A stretch of DNA of 64,000 nucleotides, taken from positions 719,794-783,793 of the forward strand of contig NZ_GL890776.1 in assembly GCF_000211415.1 (NCBI RefSeq), written 5' to 3'. This document shows positions 1 through 8,677 of this stretch, in pieces (position 1 is the first letter of the stretch; each line of letters begins with the position of its first letter). This stretch comes from Enterobacter mori LMG 25706 (GTDB lineage: Bacteria > Pseudomonadota > Gammaproteobacteria > Enterobacterales > Enterobacteriaceae). A program made the position numbers and the translations under genes. The notes beneath the pieces were generated by a model that had not been told where the DNA came from, made no database searches, and worked only from the letters and a program-made list of their open reading frames with translations.

Positions 1-1684
1 CTGCCCCACCGCGAATGGAAACGTGTCTGTCAGTACGAAGCTCAGCACCTTCGCCGCGAAGTTTCCTGGAAGCGTCTACATTGTGCCCTAAATTAAGTTG
101 GGTCTTACCCCCGTACTCAGTACTGAGCTTAACGTGCTCTTCACCGCGCTTGTCCTCCATCCGCAGCTTGTTCAGCCCAGCTGTTCTGATAACGTTTCGC
201 GTGCTGTTAGCTTCACTCACATGGTCAACGTGACGGGAGTCGTGCATCGCGTGTGCTATATACGGACGATCCGGATCGCCTTCATGGAACGCAATGGCGA
301 CTTCAGTGCCCCGTATCAGGGGGAAGTGGAAGCCGTACTTGTCGCCACCGTAAGGTTTGGCAAAACGAACCGGCATACTTTCCATACCCTGACGTTTGTC
401 ATCGCGATCGGCATCAAACTTCACCCGGTACATGCCCGAGGCATCCTGCCAGGCGTAGATATCGTTATCTTTGGCGCTGGTGACGCGCGCCATCAGAGTG
501 CCGCTGACCACCGGGCGTTTTTTAGGAGCCGGACGCCAGCAACGGTTTTCGTAATAAGGCATCCCTTCCCACGTCACTAACAGGGCATTCTTACGGCTGG
601 CAGTATAACCCGTGCGGGTAATGATAATGCCGTTGTCCGTTTCGGAGGGTAAAGTCGGCGGGATCGCCACTTCACTGATGGTCAGCACCTGAGCCGGAGA
701 AAGCAGGGCATCATTACTGCATCCGCTGACCGTCGTTTGTCCGGACAGAAAACGCTCATGCTCGAGGCGGGCCCAGAAGTTGCCGGTTTCTGCGGAAGGT
801 GTGATTTTATCGCCACGTTCAAGATGACGCGGCAGGTAGTGATAAACCTCGCCGTAGGTCACACCGTCACCATCACCACGGGTCATGTCCGCAGGTGCAG
901 AGGTCAGTACATTCTGGGCTTCACGGTGATTGTAATCACTGGCGGTGACAGAACGCTCAACGACGTTTTGCCGGACGTTTACGCCCCACACTGAATCGGC
1001 TTTATTGTCATTCATCCCTGACGGGCTGTTCAGAGGCAGCGTTTTACCGAAGATCCATGCACTCTGCTTGTCCGCGAAGTGTACCACTTCGGTTTGCGTG
1101 TCCGGTTGCAGAGTGAAGAAGTAGAAAATCCCCACTTCGGCCAGCAGACGCTCAATGAACGCGAGGTCACTTTCCTTGTACTGGTTGATCTGCTCGCGCT
1201 TTGGATAGCCAGCTTTGAGGGTAAATTCATACTCCCAGCCTTTCAGGCCATGCTCCTGCAATACTTCGGTGACAACTTCCGGTACCGACTTATTAACGAA
1301 AAAGCGGTGGGTACGGAACTGCTTGCGCAACAGGGAAAGGAACGGCTCAATAATAATCTGGTATGTTGCCTGGTCGCGTGAACCACTGATACGCTTAAAA
1401 TGCGTCACCACGCCATGCACCACTTTCTGCCCGGTTAGCCCCATCAATGGCCCGGTCCCCATGGTCAGCGTGGCAGGTTTGGTCAACAGTTGTGCCGAAC
1501 TAATATTCTGATCGCTGCTGGTGAACAAGATGGTGTAGTGGTAAAGCTCGCTCATGAACTCTTTACCGGTAAAAGTCTCAACATCCAGTGAAGCCGTACA
1601 GGATGGAATGTCGAGACGGTAGCGGTTCAACCCGCCCTCCGTAAGAGCAGATAGGGTGTTCTTCAGCGTATCGGTCAGACTCAT
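1..1684 (-). CDS. vgrG: Type VI secretion spike protein VgrG (partial, N-terminal 561 residues)
   Basis: Translating the reverse strand from the ATG at 1684 gives an open frame that runs off the left edge, so the C-terminus is missing. It begins MSLTDTLKNTLSAL and shows the VgrG pattern: a gp27-like first part (LDVETFTGKEFMSELYHYTI near residues 34-53; FIERLLAEVGIFYFF near 200) followed by a gp5-like OB-fold (VSGTLMARVTS, YRVKFDAD, and HEGDPDRPYIA). VgrG trimers cap the Hcp tube and carry effectors. A GGAG lies about 10 bases upstream of the start. It is the last visible gene of the leftward T6SS run, downstream of the effector/immunity genes, which fits a dedicated spike for that effector. 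Whether it has a C-terminal effector extension cannot be seen here. Confidence 0.95.
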   Translation of the reverse strand, partial: MSLTDTLKNTLSALTEGGLNRYRLDIPSCTASLDVETFTGKEFMSELYHYTILFTSSDQNISSAQLLTKPATLTMGTGPLMGLTGQKVVHGVVTHFKRISGSRDQATYQIIIEPFLSLLRKQFRTHRFFVNKSVPEVVTEVLQEHGLKGWEYEFTLKAGYPKREQINQYKESDLAFIERLLAEVGIFYFFTLQPDTQTEVVHFADKQSAWIFGKTLPLNSPSGMNDNKADSVWGVNVRQNVVERSVTASDYNHREAQNVLTSAPADMTRGDGDGVTYGEVYHYLPRHLERGDKITPSAETGNFWARLEHERFLSGQTTVSGCSNDALLSPAQVLTISEVAIPPTLPSETDNGIIITRTGYTASRKNALLVTWEGMPYYENRCWRPAPKKRPVVSGTLMARVTSAKDNDIYAWQDASGMYRVKFDADRDDKRQGMESMPVRFAKPYGGDKYGFHFPLIRGTEVAIAFHEGDPDRPYIAHAMHDSRHVDHVSEANSTRNVIRTAGLNKLRMEDKRGEEHVKLSTEYGGKTQLNLGHNVDASRKLRGEGAELRTDRHVSIRGGA

Positions 1685-1783
1685 GATATTGACTCCATGG
1701 AATAACCTGCTGTCCATGACGCTATTGCCGACAAGCACATTGCAGGTTTAATCGGGTTACTCAGCGAGTACGAAAAAGGGTGA

Positions 1784-1987
1784 TTACGATTCCAGCCCGA
1801 GGGCGCAGGCGAGGATTTTCTTCAGCAAAACGGTCATTTCAAAATTATCTATCGTATATTTCCCATCACCACTAATGTGAATAAAATGCTTAACAAACGT
1901 ATAAATAAAAGCATCCGAAAAAAACAGCATTTCCATCATAGCCAAAGTAATAAAGATTAAAATTTTTGCAATTTTACATTGAGACAC
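1784..1987 (-). CDS. Small hydrophobic protein of unknown function, T6SS cassette
   Basis: This is a 67-codon frame starting with GTG that overlaps the stop of the upstream lipoprotein gene by one base (TAGTG). An internal ATG at 1939 would give 51 residues. Residues 6-30 are strongly hydrophobic (ILIFITLAMMEMLFF), suggesting one membrane segment; the rest is unremarkable. It lies between the predicted immunity lipoprotein and vgrG, in the same AT-rich stretch, so it could be a second immunity protein, a remnant of one, or a chance frame. I recognise no family. The tight overlap is the main support; the lack of a good ribosome site weakens it. Confidence 0.42.
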   Translation of the reverse strand: MSQCKIAKILIFITLAMMEMLFFSDAFIYTFVKHFIHISGDGKYTIDNFEMTVLLKKILACALGLES

Positions 1988-2451
1988 TATTCGGAAACTT
2001 GAATTGAGCCATAAGGCCTTGCGAACTCGCGATCCGTCAAAGGAAAATTATACACTTGATTGTCATTAATACCGACACCAACGACAAAACTTCTAGCCCC
2101 TTTATTATCAAGCGTTGGATGAAGTACAAATTCAACAATGTATTTAGTGTTATCTTTAAAATGATAAAATGACGAAGGAACACACAATTCATTATTTTGA
2201 ATTAAAAGTGAGGGCTTATCAAAAAACTCTTGTTTCTTCGGAGGCGTATTCCTTGGGTTTATCGCTATAATGACGAGCCGATAACCTTGCGCATTGTCAA
2301 TGGAAAAACAAATATTATCATCAATCAACTTAACTTGAGTCGTTTCATCAAACCGAAATCTATCTCCCTGGCCTGGACACCCAGCTAACAGGAAGGCACA
2401 TATTAAAGTTACAGAACACAAAAATAATCTTCTATATTCTTTAATCACCAT
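1987..2451 (-). CDS. Putative T6SS immunity periplasmic lipoprotein
   Basis: The 154-residue product begins with a lipoprotein signal: positive residues (K4, R7, R8), a hydrophobic core, and the lipobox LLAG followed by Cys25. The mature part (about 130 residues) is predicted periplasmic and resembles the short lipoproteins annotated as putative T6SS immunity periplasmic lipoproteins in enterobacteria (from memory). The ATG overlaps the end of the metallopeptidase gene by 7 bases, implying translational coupling, as expected of an effector/immunity pair. The mature protein has one Cys beside the lipid anchor (C25) and two further Cys (near 48 and 91). The gene is clearly more AT-rich than the flanking tss genes, a sign of separate acquisition. 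Immunity function is inferred from position and type. Confidence 0.72.
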   Translation of the reverse strand: MVIKEYRRLFLCSVTLICAFLLAGCPGQGDRFRFDETTQVKLIDDNICFSIDNAQGYRLVIIAINPRNTPPKKQEFFDKPSLLIQNNELCVPSSFYHFKDNTKYIVEFVLHPTLDNKGARSFVVGVGINDNQVYNFPLTDREFARPYGSIQVSE

Positions 2452-2993
2452 GGAAAACCTCTTAATGCCATTTTATAGCATTCCCGAATGACTTCTTCTG
2501 AAATATCACCATCAAGAGTGACATTATTCGACCTTCGTAAGATAATCCAATGCTTATAACCATGTGTCTCCAGAATGAAATTATCCGCAATAATCTGCGC
2601 CTGCTGCTCCATAGCATATTCGCTTAAAAGACGACCATCGAGGGTGTAATGATAGCTTACCATCCAGCTAACCAGCCCTCTGCCAATAACGTTCATTCCT
2701 TGTGCTCGTTGCCAGACATGACTCATTTCATGGATGAACATATGTTGAAGATCGTCAGTTACCTGGGAAAAATCATCGCTATATTGCTCACGAAAATAGA
2801 TCTCCCCGTCCGGCGTCATCGCCGTATTCTTATCCTGTAAATTGAAAGGGAGGTAACTTTCCCTGTGGATCCATACTTTCGAATAATCAATAGTGGATAA
2901 AAAAACAGAGTGTGCCAGCTGTATCTCACCCGTCGTAAGTAGCCTGACACCACCTTCTTTAATTCTGAACGGATCCTGAGTTTCTTCAGTCAT
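2445..2993 (-). CDS. Putative T6SS effector, HExxH zinc metallopeptidase-like protein
   Basis: A 182-residue protein whose ATG at 2993 overlaps the clpV stop by 8 bases and has GGAG seven bases upstream; a longer start at 3026 lacks this. It contains H88-E-M-S-H92 followed by VWQ, a zincin metal-binding and catalytic motif of the type seen in DUF4157-like and vgr-related proteins. E129 in MEQQAQIIAD, 37 residues later, is a plausible third zinc ligand. There is no signal peptide, as expected for cargo of VgrG or Hcp. Its place between clpV and vgrG, immediately before a lipoprotein gene, suggests a toxin acting in the target cell envelope. Substrate unknown; a peptidoglycan or protein target cannot be distinguished. 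An alternative is a T6SS maturation protease. Confidence 0.7.
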   Translation of the reverse strand: MTEETQDPFRIKEGGVRLLTTGEIQLAHSVFLSTIDYSKVWIHRESYLPFNLQDKNTAMTPDGEIYFREQYSDDFSQVTDDLQHMFIHEMSHVWQRAQGMNVIGRGLVSWMVSYHYTLDGRLLSEYAMEQQAQIIADNFILETHGYKHWIILRRSNNVTLDGDISEEVIRECYKMALRGFPW

Positions 2994-5625
2994 GTTTAAA
3001 CTCCAGCCCAACCCCCTCTTCATCACTCCAGCCTAACGCCAAGTGCTGCGGCTTCTGCCCCGCCGCCATATGACTTAACAGTTGCTGGCTCAGTACCGGC
3101 AGTATCTGCTGATTGAGCAGGCTGTCGACGTTGCGCGCCCCGGTGTCAGGCAGCAGACAGGCGACGGTCAGCGCGTCATACAGGTTCTCATCAATGTGCG
3201 TGGTCAGGCCGTAGTGACGGTTCAGGCGCCTGCTGACCTGTGACAGCTTCATCTCAACGATGGTACGCATGGCCGCTTCCGCCAGTGGGCGATAAATCAC
3301 GGTCTGGAAGCGGGCCAGCAGAGCCGGCTGGAAATGGTCACGCAGGATCGGACGCAGCAGCTCGTGCAGGTCGCCTTCGGTGGCGTCCGGCTGTTCATCC
3401 AGCAGTTGCATCAGATGGTCGCTGCCGAGATTGGAGGTCATCAGGATGACAGTATTGCGGAAGTCGATTTCGCGCCCTTCGCCGTCGCGCATAAAGCCGC
3501 GGTCGAAGACCTGATAGAACAGGTTCATGACGTCGCGGTGCGCCTTTTCCACTTCATCGAGCAGTACCACGCTGTACGGGCGCTTGCGCACGGCTTCGGT
3601 GAGGATGCCACCCTGACCGTAACCCACGTAACCCGGAGGCGAACCTTTTAACTGGGAAACGGTGTGCGGCTCCTGGTACTCGGACAGGTTGATGGTAATC
3701 AGCGATTTTTCACCGCCGTACAGCACGCCCGCCAGCGCCAGCGCGGTTTCGGTTTTCCCGACGCCACTCGGGCCGATCAGCAGGAACACGCCCTGCGGAC
3801 CGTTTTCTGACGTCAGCCCGGTTTTGGCTGCCCGCAGGCGCCGGGCGATGGCGGTCAGCGCCACGTCCTGCCCAACCACACGCTTGCCGATTTCGTTTTC
3901 CAGGGTCAGCAGTTCGGTTTGCTCGTCTTTCATCAGGGAGGACAGCGGTACGCCGGTCCAGTCGGCAATCACGTTGGCGACGGTGCGTACGTCCACATCC
4001 ACACAAAGCAGCGGGTTGCTGTGCTGAATGCCATTAAGCGCCTGCTGTAACTCAAGTGTCTCACTCTGACGGGAGATATCCTGGCGGCTTCCCACCAGTT
4101 GTCCGGTGAGTTTCAGCTCCTGCCCGTCCTGAGTTTCAAGCTCGTCGAGTGCAACGATAAGGTCGTTCTCTTCCTGCTCAATGACGGTCAGGCGTTCACC
4201 ATGGTTCTGATTGCCGACAGCAATATCTTCCAGCAGCGCCTGCTTTTCCATTTCCAGCGAAGTGATATCCGAGCGGATGCGGGTCAGCTGTTCCGGCACT
4301 ATGTCGAGGCTCATACGCACACGCGCAGCGGCGGTGTCGAGCAAGTCAACCGCCTTATCAGGCAACTGGCGGCCAGTCAGGTAACGACGAGAGAGCGTGA
4401 CTGCAGCGCGAACCGCATCGTCAGTAATATGCACATTGTGGTGCTCAGCGTAGCGGGATTTCAGACCACGCAGCATCAGACACGCCGTATTATCATCCGG
4501 CTCGTCCACTTTGACCATCTGGAAGCGGCGCTCCAGAGCAGCATCGCGCTCAAAATATTGTTTGTACTCGGACCAGGTTGTCGCGGCGATGGTACGCAGT
4601 TCACCGCGGGCCAGCGCCGGTTTCAGCAGATTTGCTGCATCGGCACCGCCCGCCTGATTACCGGCACCAATAATGGTGTGGGCTTCATCGATAAACAACA
4701 ATATCGGCACCGGTGACTGCTGCACCGCGTCAATCACGTTTTTCAGGCGCTGTTCGAACTCGCCTTTCACGCCCGCTCCCGCCTGCAACAGGCCGAGGTC
4801 GAGGGTGCGCAGCACCACTTGCTTGAGCGATTCCGGTACGTTGCCCCCGGCGATACGCAGCGCCAGGCCTTCGACCAGCGCCGTTTTGCCGACGCCAGGT
4901 TCGCCGACCAGGATCGGATTGTTTTTCCGGCGACGGGAGAGAATGTCCACCATCTGGCGAATTTCGGTGTCACGGCCAAACACCGGGTCGATTTTGCCCA
5001 CTTTCGCTCTGGCGGTGACGTCGAGGGTAAATTTATCCAGTGCATTCTGTAGCGCCGGGTTCCGTTCACCGTCTTTTATCTCTGCGCCGATCGGACGTCC
5101 GACAAATTCCACTTCACCACCGTGATTTTGTGCCAGTTCTGCTTCTTGCTGTACATCTGGACGCTCATCAGACTGCGCGTCCAGAAGCCCGCGAAGACGA
5201 TCAAGCTGGCTCTGGCCGAGCGTAATCAAAGGCCACATACCGTCGCAGCGCGCCAGTTTAGGCTTACCAACCAGCACCATCAGCAGATGGACACTGCGGA
5301 TGTGCTCTTCGCCGTTAAGGGAGGCAATCAGCCAGGCTTCCTGCATCAGTATCTGGATATCAGCGGACAACTGCGGGCGACTGCGTACCGAACGCGGTTG
5401 ATTATCCAGCCAGCCGAGCAAATCCTGCCATAGCGCATCCATATCCCACTCGTAGCGACGCGCCAGCACCGTCAGGTCACCTTCCCCTTGCTCCAGCAGC
5501 TTCAGAAGCCAGTGCTCCGGCAAAATTTCCGCATGCGCGCGGGTCTGGCAGAGCGAGGCTGCCCCTTCCATCGCACGGGCACAGTAAGGGTTCAGACGTC
5601 GCAGCAGGATGGCTGGATTTTCCAT
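2986..5625 (-). CDS. clpV: T6SS sheath-recycling AAA+ ATPase ClpV (TssH)
   Basis: This 879-residue ClpB-class ATPase disassembles contracted TssBC sheaths. The N-terminal Clp domain covers about residues 1-150. The first AAA+ module has Walker A GEPGVGKT at 241-248 and Walker B LLFIDEAH at 309-316; the second has GPSGVGKTE and [11 protein letters not shown], followed by the C-terminal ClpB domain. The frame is open for 46 codons further upstream, but the start at 5625 ([15 protein letters not shown]) aligns with family N-termini and sits behind a purine-rich AGAGAGAAAG stretch. Family members are about 850-900 residues. It lies downstream of hcp and its stop overlaps the putative effector start. 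Confidence 0.96.
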   Translation of the reverse strand: MENPAILLRRLNPYCARAMEGAASLCQTRAHAEILPEHWLLKLLEQGEGDLTVLARRYEWDMDALWQDLLGWLDNQPRSVRSRPQLSADIQILMQEAWLIASLNGEEHIRSVHLLMVLVGKPKLARCDGMWPLITLGQSQLDRLRGLLDAQSDERPDVQQEAELAQNHGGEVEFVGRPIGAEIKDGERNPALQNALDKFTLDVTARAKVGKIDPVFGRDTEIRQMVDILSRRRKNNPILVGEPGVGKTALVEGLALRIAGGNVPESLKQVVLRTLDLGLLQAGAGVKGEFEQRLKNVIDAVQQSPVPILLFIDEAHTIIGAGNQAGGADAANLLKPALARGELRTIAATTWSEYKQYFERDAALERRFQMVKVDEPDDNTACLMLRGLKSRYAEHHNVHITDDAVRAAVTLSRRYLTGRQLPDKAVDLLDTAAARVRMSLDIVPEQLTRIRSDITSLEMEKQALLEDIAVGNQNHGERLTVIEQEENDLIVALDELETQDGQELKLTGQLVGSRQDISRQSETLELQQALNGIQHSNPLLCVDVDVRTVANVIADWTGVPLSSLMKDEQTELLTLENEIGKRVVGQDVALTAIARRLRAAKTGLTSENGPQGVFLLIGPSGVGKTETALALAGVLYGGEKSLITINLSEYQEPHTVSQLKGSPPGYVGYGQGGILTEAVRKRPYSVVLLDEVEKAHRDVMNLFYQVFDRGFMRDGEGREIDFRNTVILMTSNLGSDHLMQLLDEQPDATEGDLHELLRPILRDHFQPALLARFQTVIYRPLAEAAMRTIVEMKLSQVSRRLNRHYGLTTHIDENLYDALTVACLLPDTGARNVDSLLNQQILPVLSQQLLSHMAAGQKPQHLALGWSDEEGVGLEFKHD

Positions 5626-5799
5626 GACTTTCTCTCTATATCGGTTCCTGGACACGCTACCGCCCATCGCTGTTTCCCGTGAAGGGGACCAAAGCGCATG
5701 AGGTCGGGCTGGCAGATTGTGGGTTTCTTTGCTCAACGCCCGTTTGAGACAGGCACTCAGCAAAAAACTGCGGACAGGAAAACCCTGCCCGCATCAGGA

Positions 5800-6291
5800 T
5801 TACGCGGTGGCGCGTTCATTCCATGAGTCGGAATGAATGATGTTGCCGTCTTTGTAGGTCCAGGTGATTTTTTCGTAACGCAGTTCTACGCGCTCAAGAT
5901 GGTTGTGCTTCTCTTTGGAAGCCTCCTTGATGTCGTACATTTCAGGATTCACTTTCACCACTTTTACGTTCTCGAGTTTGGTGTTGAAGTACTCAACTTC
6001 CTGGCCCGCGTCGTTGATTTTGTACCATTTGAATTCCGCAGACTTCAGGGTCTGACCGGTGGTCACGGCTTTGTACAGGTACGGGCTGGACGAATCGATT
6101 TCCTTGGTGAATAGGAACGGCGTGTGGATACGGGTACCGGTCAGCTTGCCGGTGTTGTTATCGGTCGGGATGTACAGGTTATGCTCCTGCGCCACCACTT
6201 CGATGCTGCCTTCACGGTCCTGAACGTCAACAGATCCTTTGATGTCCGCGCCGCCGTCGTCTTTCAGCCAAAGATAAACAGGAATTGCCAT
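5800..6291 (-). CDS. hcp: T6SS tube protein Hcp (TssD)
   Basis: Hcp forms the hexameric rings stacked into the inner tube and is itself secreted. The 163-residue product begins MAIPVYLWLKDDGG and has the usual features: IKGSVDVQDREGSIEV, the TGKLTGTRIHTPF region, and ERVELRYEKITWTYKDG near the C-terminus. The ATG at 6291 has GGAGAG seven bases upstream; the upstream extension of the frame is ruled out because it runs through the ompA-domain gene. The gene follows that gene by only a few bases and precedes clpV by about 175 bases, a usual hcp-clpV arrangement. Confidence 0.97.
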   Translation of the reverse strand: MAIPVYLWLKDDGGADIKGSVDVQDREGSIEVVAQEHNLYIPTDNNTGKLTGTRIHTPFLFTKEIDSSSPYLYKAVTTGQTLKSAEFKWYKINDAGQEVEYFNTKLENVKVVKVNPEMYDIKEASKEKHNHLERVELRYEKITWTYKDGNIIHSDSWNERATA

Positions 6292-6295
6292 GAAA

Positions 6296-8020
6296 TTACT
6301 CTCCATTGTGTAGTGAAGCGCCATCATCCTGCGATGACGCTGAGGTTTTGCCGGGTATCTGACAGGCATTCGCCTGCGGTACCAGACTGATTTCGACACG
6401 GCGGTTAAGCGCACGGCCTTCCGGGGTGTCATTGGTTGCGACAGGGCGGCTTTCGCCATAGCCCTGTACCGCAAAACAGCTTTCGGGCACGTCGCCGGTG
6501 TCACGCATCCAGTTGCGCACGGACTCCGCGCGCTTAAGCGACAGCACCTGGTTGGATTTGTCATCCCCCGTACTGTCGGTATGGCCCGCCACCACAATCA
6601 GCCAGCCTGGTTTCGCCTTAGCGCCTACCAGGGAGTTCACCAGCATTCTGGAGGAGCCTGACTTGAGGTCGTACTTGCCCGAGTCGAACAGCGACATGCT
6701 GTCGAGGCGAATGGTTTTCGGACCCCGAATAATTTTCTTAATGACCGGAGGAGGTGGTGACGGAGGTGCCCAGTCGCTGACGGCGGCCTCAACGGGCGGA
6801 ACCAGACGCAACCCCTGATACAGTCCCAGACGATAACGCAGTGGCTCCCCGCGGCGCTGCCAGTCGTCCAACAATGCGCCATCGGCTCTCAGGCGCTGTT
6901 GCGCCCGCAGTTTCGGTGCAACCGGCGTGCCGGTGAGATGGTGGTATAACGCAAGATGATCGCCAACATTACGGATAAGACGCTGGTTGTTCACCCATGA
7001 CGCCACCATCGCCAGCGCGAGAAAAATCCCGCCCAGTAATCCTGCGTAACGCCAGAACAGCATCCGGCGACTCACACCACGTCGTCGCGGTAACCCTGGC
7101 AGCAGCTGTTCAGGCAGTGGCAGTGGCTCTGTAGTCAGGACGACATCCGGTGGCAGCGCGGTCACAGCGGTGATGTGCTGTTGCCAGAGATTGCACTTGG
7201 TACCGCTCACCGGAACCATGCACATGCCCTGCACGCAGGGTTTCATCGCCGGTAATTCACCCCTCCTTACCGACAGCAGCTCATTGACCGCGCTGTTCTG
7301 CCAGGCAAGCAGACCGTCCAGCCACAGACCCTGACTCAGACGCGAAAGACGCCCGTCTGCACCGGTCTCTCGGATCCACTCAGTCAGTGACACATTGCCC
7401 TGACCAGGCTGATACACCTGAATACCGATCCGCTGGCTTACCGTGCTAAACCAGACGGGCTCAGCCTCCGCACAGGCCGCAGGTGGAGATACCCAAGTCA
7501 CGGTCCACAGCGGAGGGATCATGCCGAATGCCGCACGGCACTGGACGACAGCCCGCTGCCATCCCCGCAGGGACTGGGTAAAATCATCATCGGATGTGTG
7601 CAGCTCGGGTACCACCGCCAGCATGACCGAGATTTGCGATACCAGGGCCGGGCGAGCAAGGCTCAGGTGCTGCGCAAAGAGTGGCAGCTGTTCCGCATCC
7701 TTCACCCACAGATACCAGCCCTGCCGGGTTTCCCGGAAACGGGCTCCGGACACAAACAGAGGAGTGTTGTCGCCAGAAACAAGGATCACCGCCCCCTGAA
7801 AATCTTCCGGCGGTAGGTTTTCATCCGCAATCTCGCGTAGTGCGCTCGCCCGCGCCTGAGAAGCCCGGCGCTGACGCCAGAACATCACCCCGGACACCAG
7901 AGCAACAAGCAGGGTGAGTGCCACACGGCTCACCGTTGACAGTGGCCAGAATCCGAGGATGAGCCACAGCGCCAGTACGGCACCCAAGGCAGTTAACAGA
8001 CTTCGGTACACATCCCGCAT
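6296..8020 (-). CDS. T6SS-associated OmpA-domain membrane protein (peptidoglycan anchor)
   Basis: A 574-residue protein with two hydrophobic segments at the N-terminus (about 8-48), a large loop, another segment near 330-350 (LLGGIFLALAMVASWV), then a proline-rich linker and a C-terminal OmpA/MotB-like peptidoglycan-binding domain (about 445-555, with GHTDSTGDD, LSLKRAESV, GYGESRPVATN and NRRVEISL). The neighbouring TssL has no such domain, so this protein probably supplies the wall attachment of the TssJLM membrane complex, as TagL does elsewhere. It sits between tssL (3-base gap) and hcp (4-base gap). The middle domain is not one I can name. Confidence 0.88.
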   Translation of the reverse strand: MRDVYRSLLTALGAVLALWLILGFWPLSTVSRVALTLLVALVSGVMFWRQRRASQARASALREIADENLPPEDFQGAVILVSGDNTPLFVSGARFRETRQGWYLWVKDAEQLPLFAQHLSLARPALVSQISVMLAVVPELHTSDDDFTQSLRGWQRAVVQCRAAFGMIPPLWTVTWVSPPAACAEAEPVWFSTVSQRIGIQVYQPGQGNVSLTEWIRETGADGRLSRLSQGLWLDGLLAWQNSAVNELLSVRRGELPAMKPCVQGMCMVPVSGTKCNLWQQHITAVTALPPDVVLTTEPLPLPEQLLPGLPRRRGVSRRMLFWRYAGLLGGIFLALAMVASWVNNQRLIRNVGDHLALYHHLTGTPVAPKLRAQQRLRADGALLDDWQRRGEPLRYRLGLYQGLRLVPPVEAAVSDWAPPSPPPPVIKKIIRGPKTIRLDSMSLFDSGKYDLKSGSSRMLVNSLVGAKAKPGWLIVVAGHTDSTGDDKSNQVLSLKRAESVRNWMRDTGDVPESCFAVQGYGESRPVATNDTPEGRALNRRVEISLVPQANACQIPGKTSASSQDDGASLHNGE

Positions 8021-8023
8021 CGC

Positions 8024-8677
8024 TTACCCCGGCCTGACAGTCTGGCTTACCAGCTCGGTAAGCGAGGACGAGAGGAAGAACCAGAGTGCCGCCAGAGCGA
8101 CAGCAGCCACAGCCCAGGTCAGCCAGTACCAGCGGCGGCCGCTGCGCAAGCTTGATGCGCGGGCAATAATGGGGGCGTCCTGTGCCAGTGTGAAAGCCGG
8201 AACCCGTTCAGCGAGTGCGAGAACAACATCTTCCCGTCGCTCATCATCCTGGGCACGATACTGACCAACGAACCCCAGTTGCAGGGTCCGGTACATGCAG
8301 GTCAGGACGGAGGAATCAGGGGCGGTTTCTTTCAACAGATTGCGGATCCGTTCCCATAACTCCTCACCGCCATTGAGGGTGCCAAAGAAATGCGCCTGCA
8401 GCGGATCACGATGCCAGGCCAGGTAGCCATCATCGGTGGTTCCCCGGTTCATCACGCTCTCATCAAGCAGTGCACACAGGGCATACACCATATGGTCACG
8501 GCTGATGTTGCTGTAACCTGCCTCCGTGAGTGCAACCTTCGCATCCTGCACCAGACGACGGGCCCGACGATAGAGCCCTTCTCCGTCACGGACTTCCTGA
8601 CCGCCCCGCAGCTGGCTGACCATAAGCCAGCCCGGGTAGAAGATACGTTCTGTCTGAATGAGTTCAGATTTTTTCAT
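8024..8677 (-). CDS. tssL: T6SS membrane complex protein TssL (DotU/IcmH type)
   Basis: A 217-residue DotU-family protein with a cytoplasmic hook domain and one C-terminal transmembrane segment (about 185-208, WYWLTWAVAAVALAALWFF). Family features include the DHMVYALCALLDESV helix, the WHRDPLQAHFFGTLNGGEELWERI motif and LQLGFVGQYR. It is the short form lacking a peptidoglycan-binding extension; the next gene provides one. TssL joins TssM and TssJ in the envelope-spanning complex and contacts TssK. Its ATG overlaps the tssK stop by 4 bases (ATGA). Confidence 0.95.
   Translation of the reverse strand: MKKSELIQTERIFYPGWLMVSQLRGGQEVRDGEGLYRRARRLVQDAKVALTEAGYSNISRDHMVYALCALLDESVMNRGTTDDGYLAWHRDPLQAHFFGTLNGGEELWERIRNLLKETAPDSSVLTCMYRTLQLGFVGQYRAQDDERREDVVLALAERVPAFTLAQDAPIIARASSLRSGRRWYWLTWAVAAVALAALWFFLSSSLTELVSQTVRPG

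Noticed and set aside
15-1511. Several rightward open frames of 66-160 codons under vgrG
   Set aside because: They are shadows of the reverse-strand vgrG frame, which reads through without a stop and matches the family throughout.
3240-5682. Long rightward frames (up to 205 codons) within clpV
   Set aside because: GC-rich third positions of clpV generate antisense frames; no family resemblance or ribosome sites.
5626-5763. A 46-codon N-terminal extension of ClpV
   Set aside because: Not similar to ClpV N-termini, whereas the ATG at 5625 is followed immediately by the conserved domain and preceded by a purine-rich ribosome site.
6292-6597. A 102-codon extension upstream of Hcp
   Set aside because: It lies within the OmpA-domain gene in another frame; the Hcp start at 6291 has a strong ribosome site and agrees with the family.
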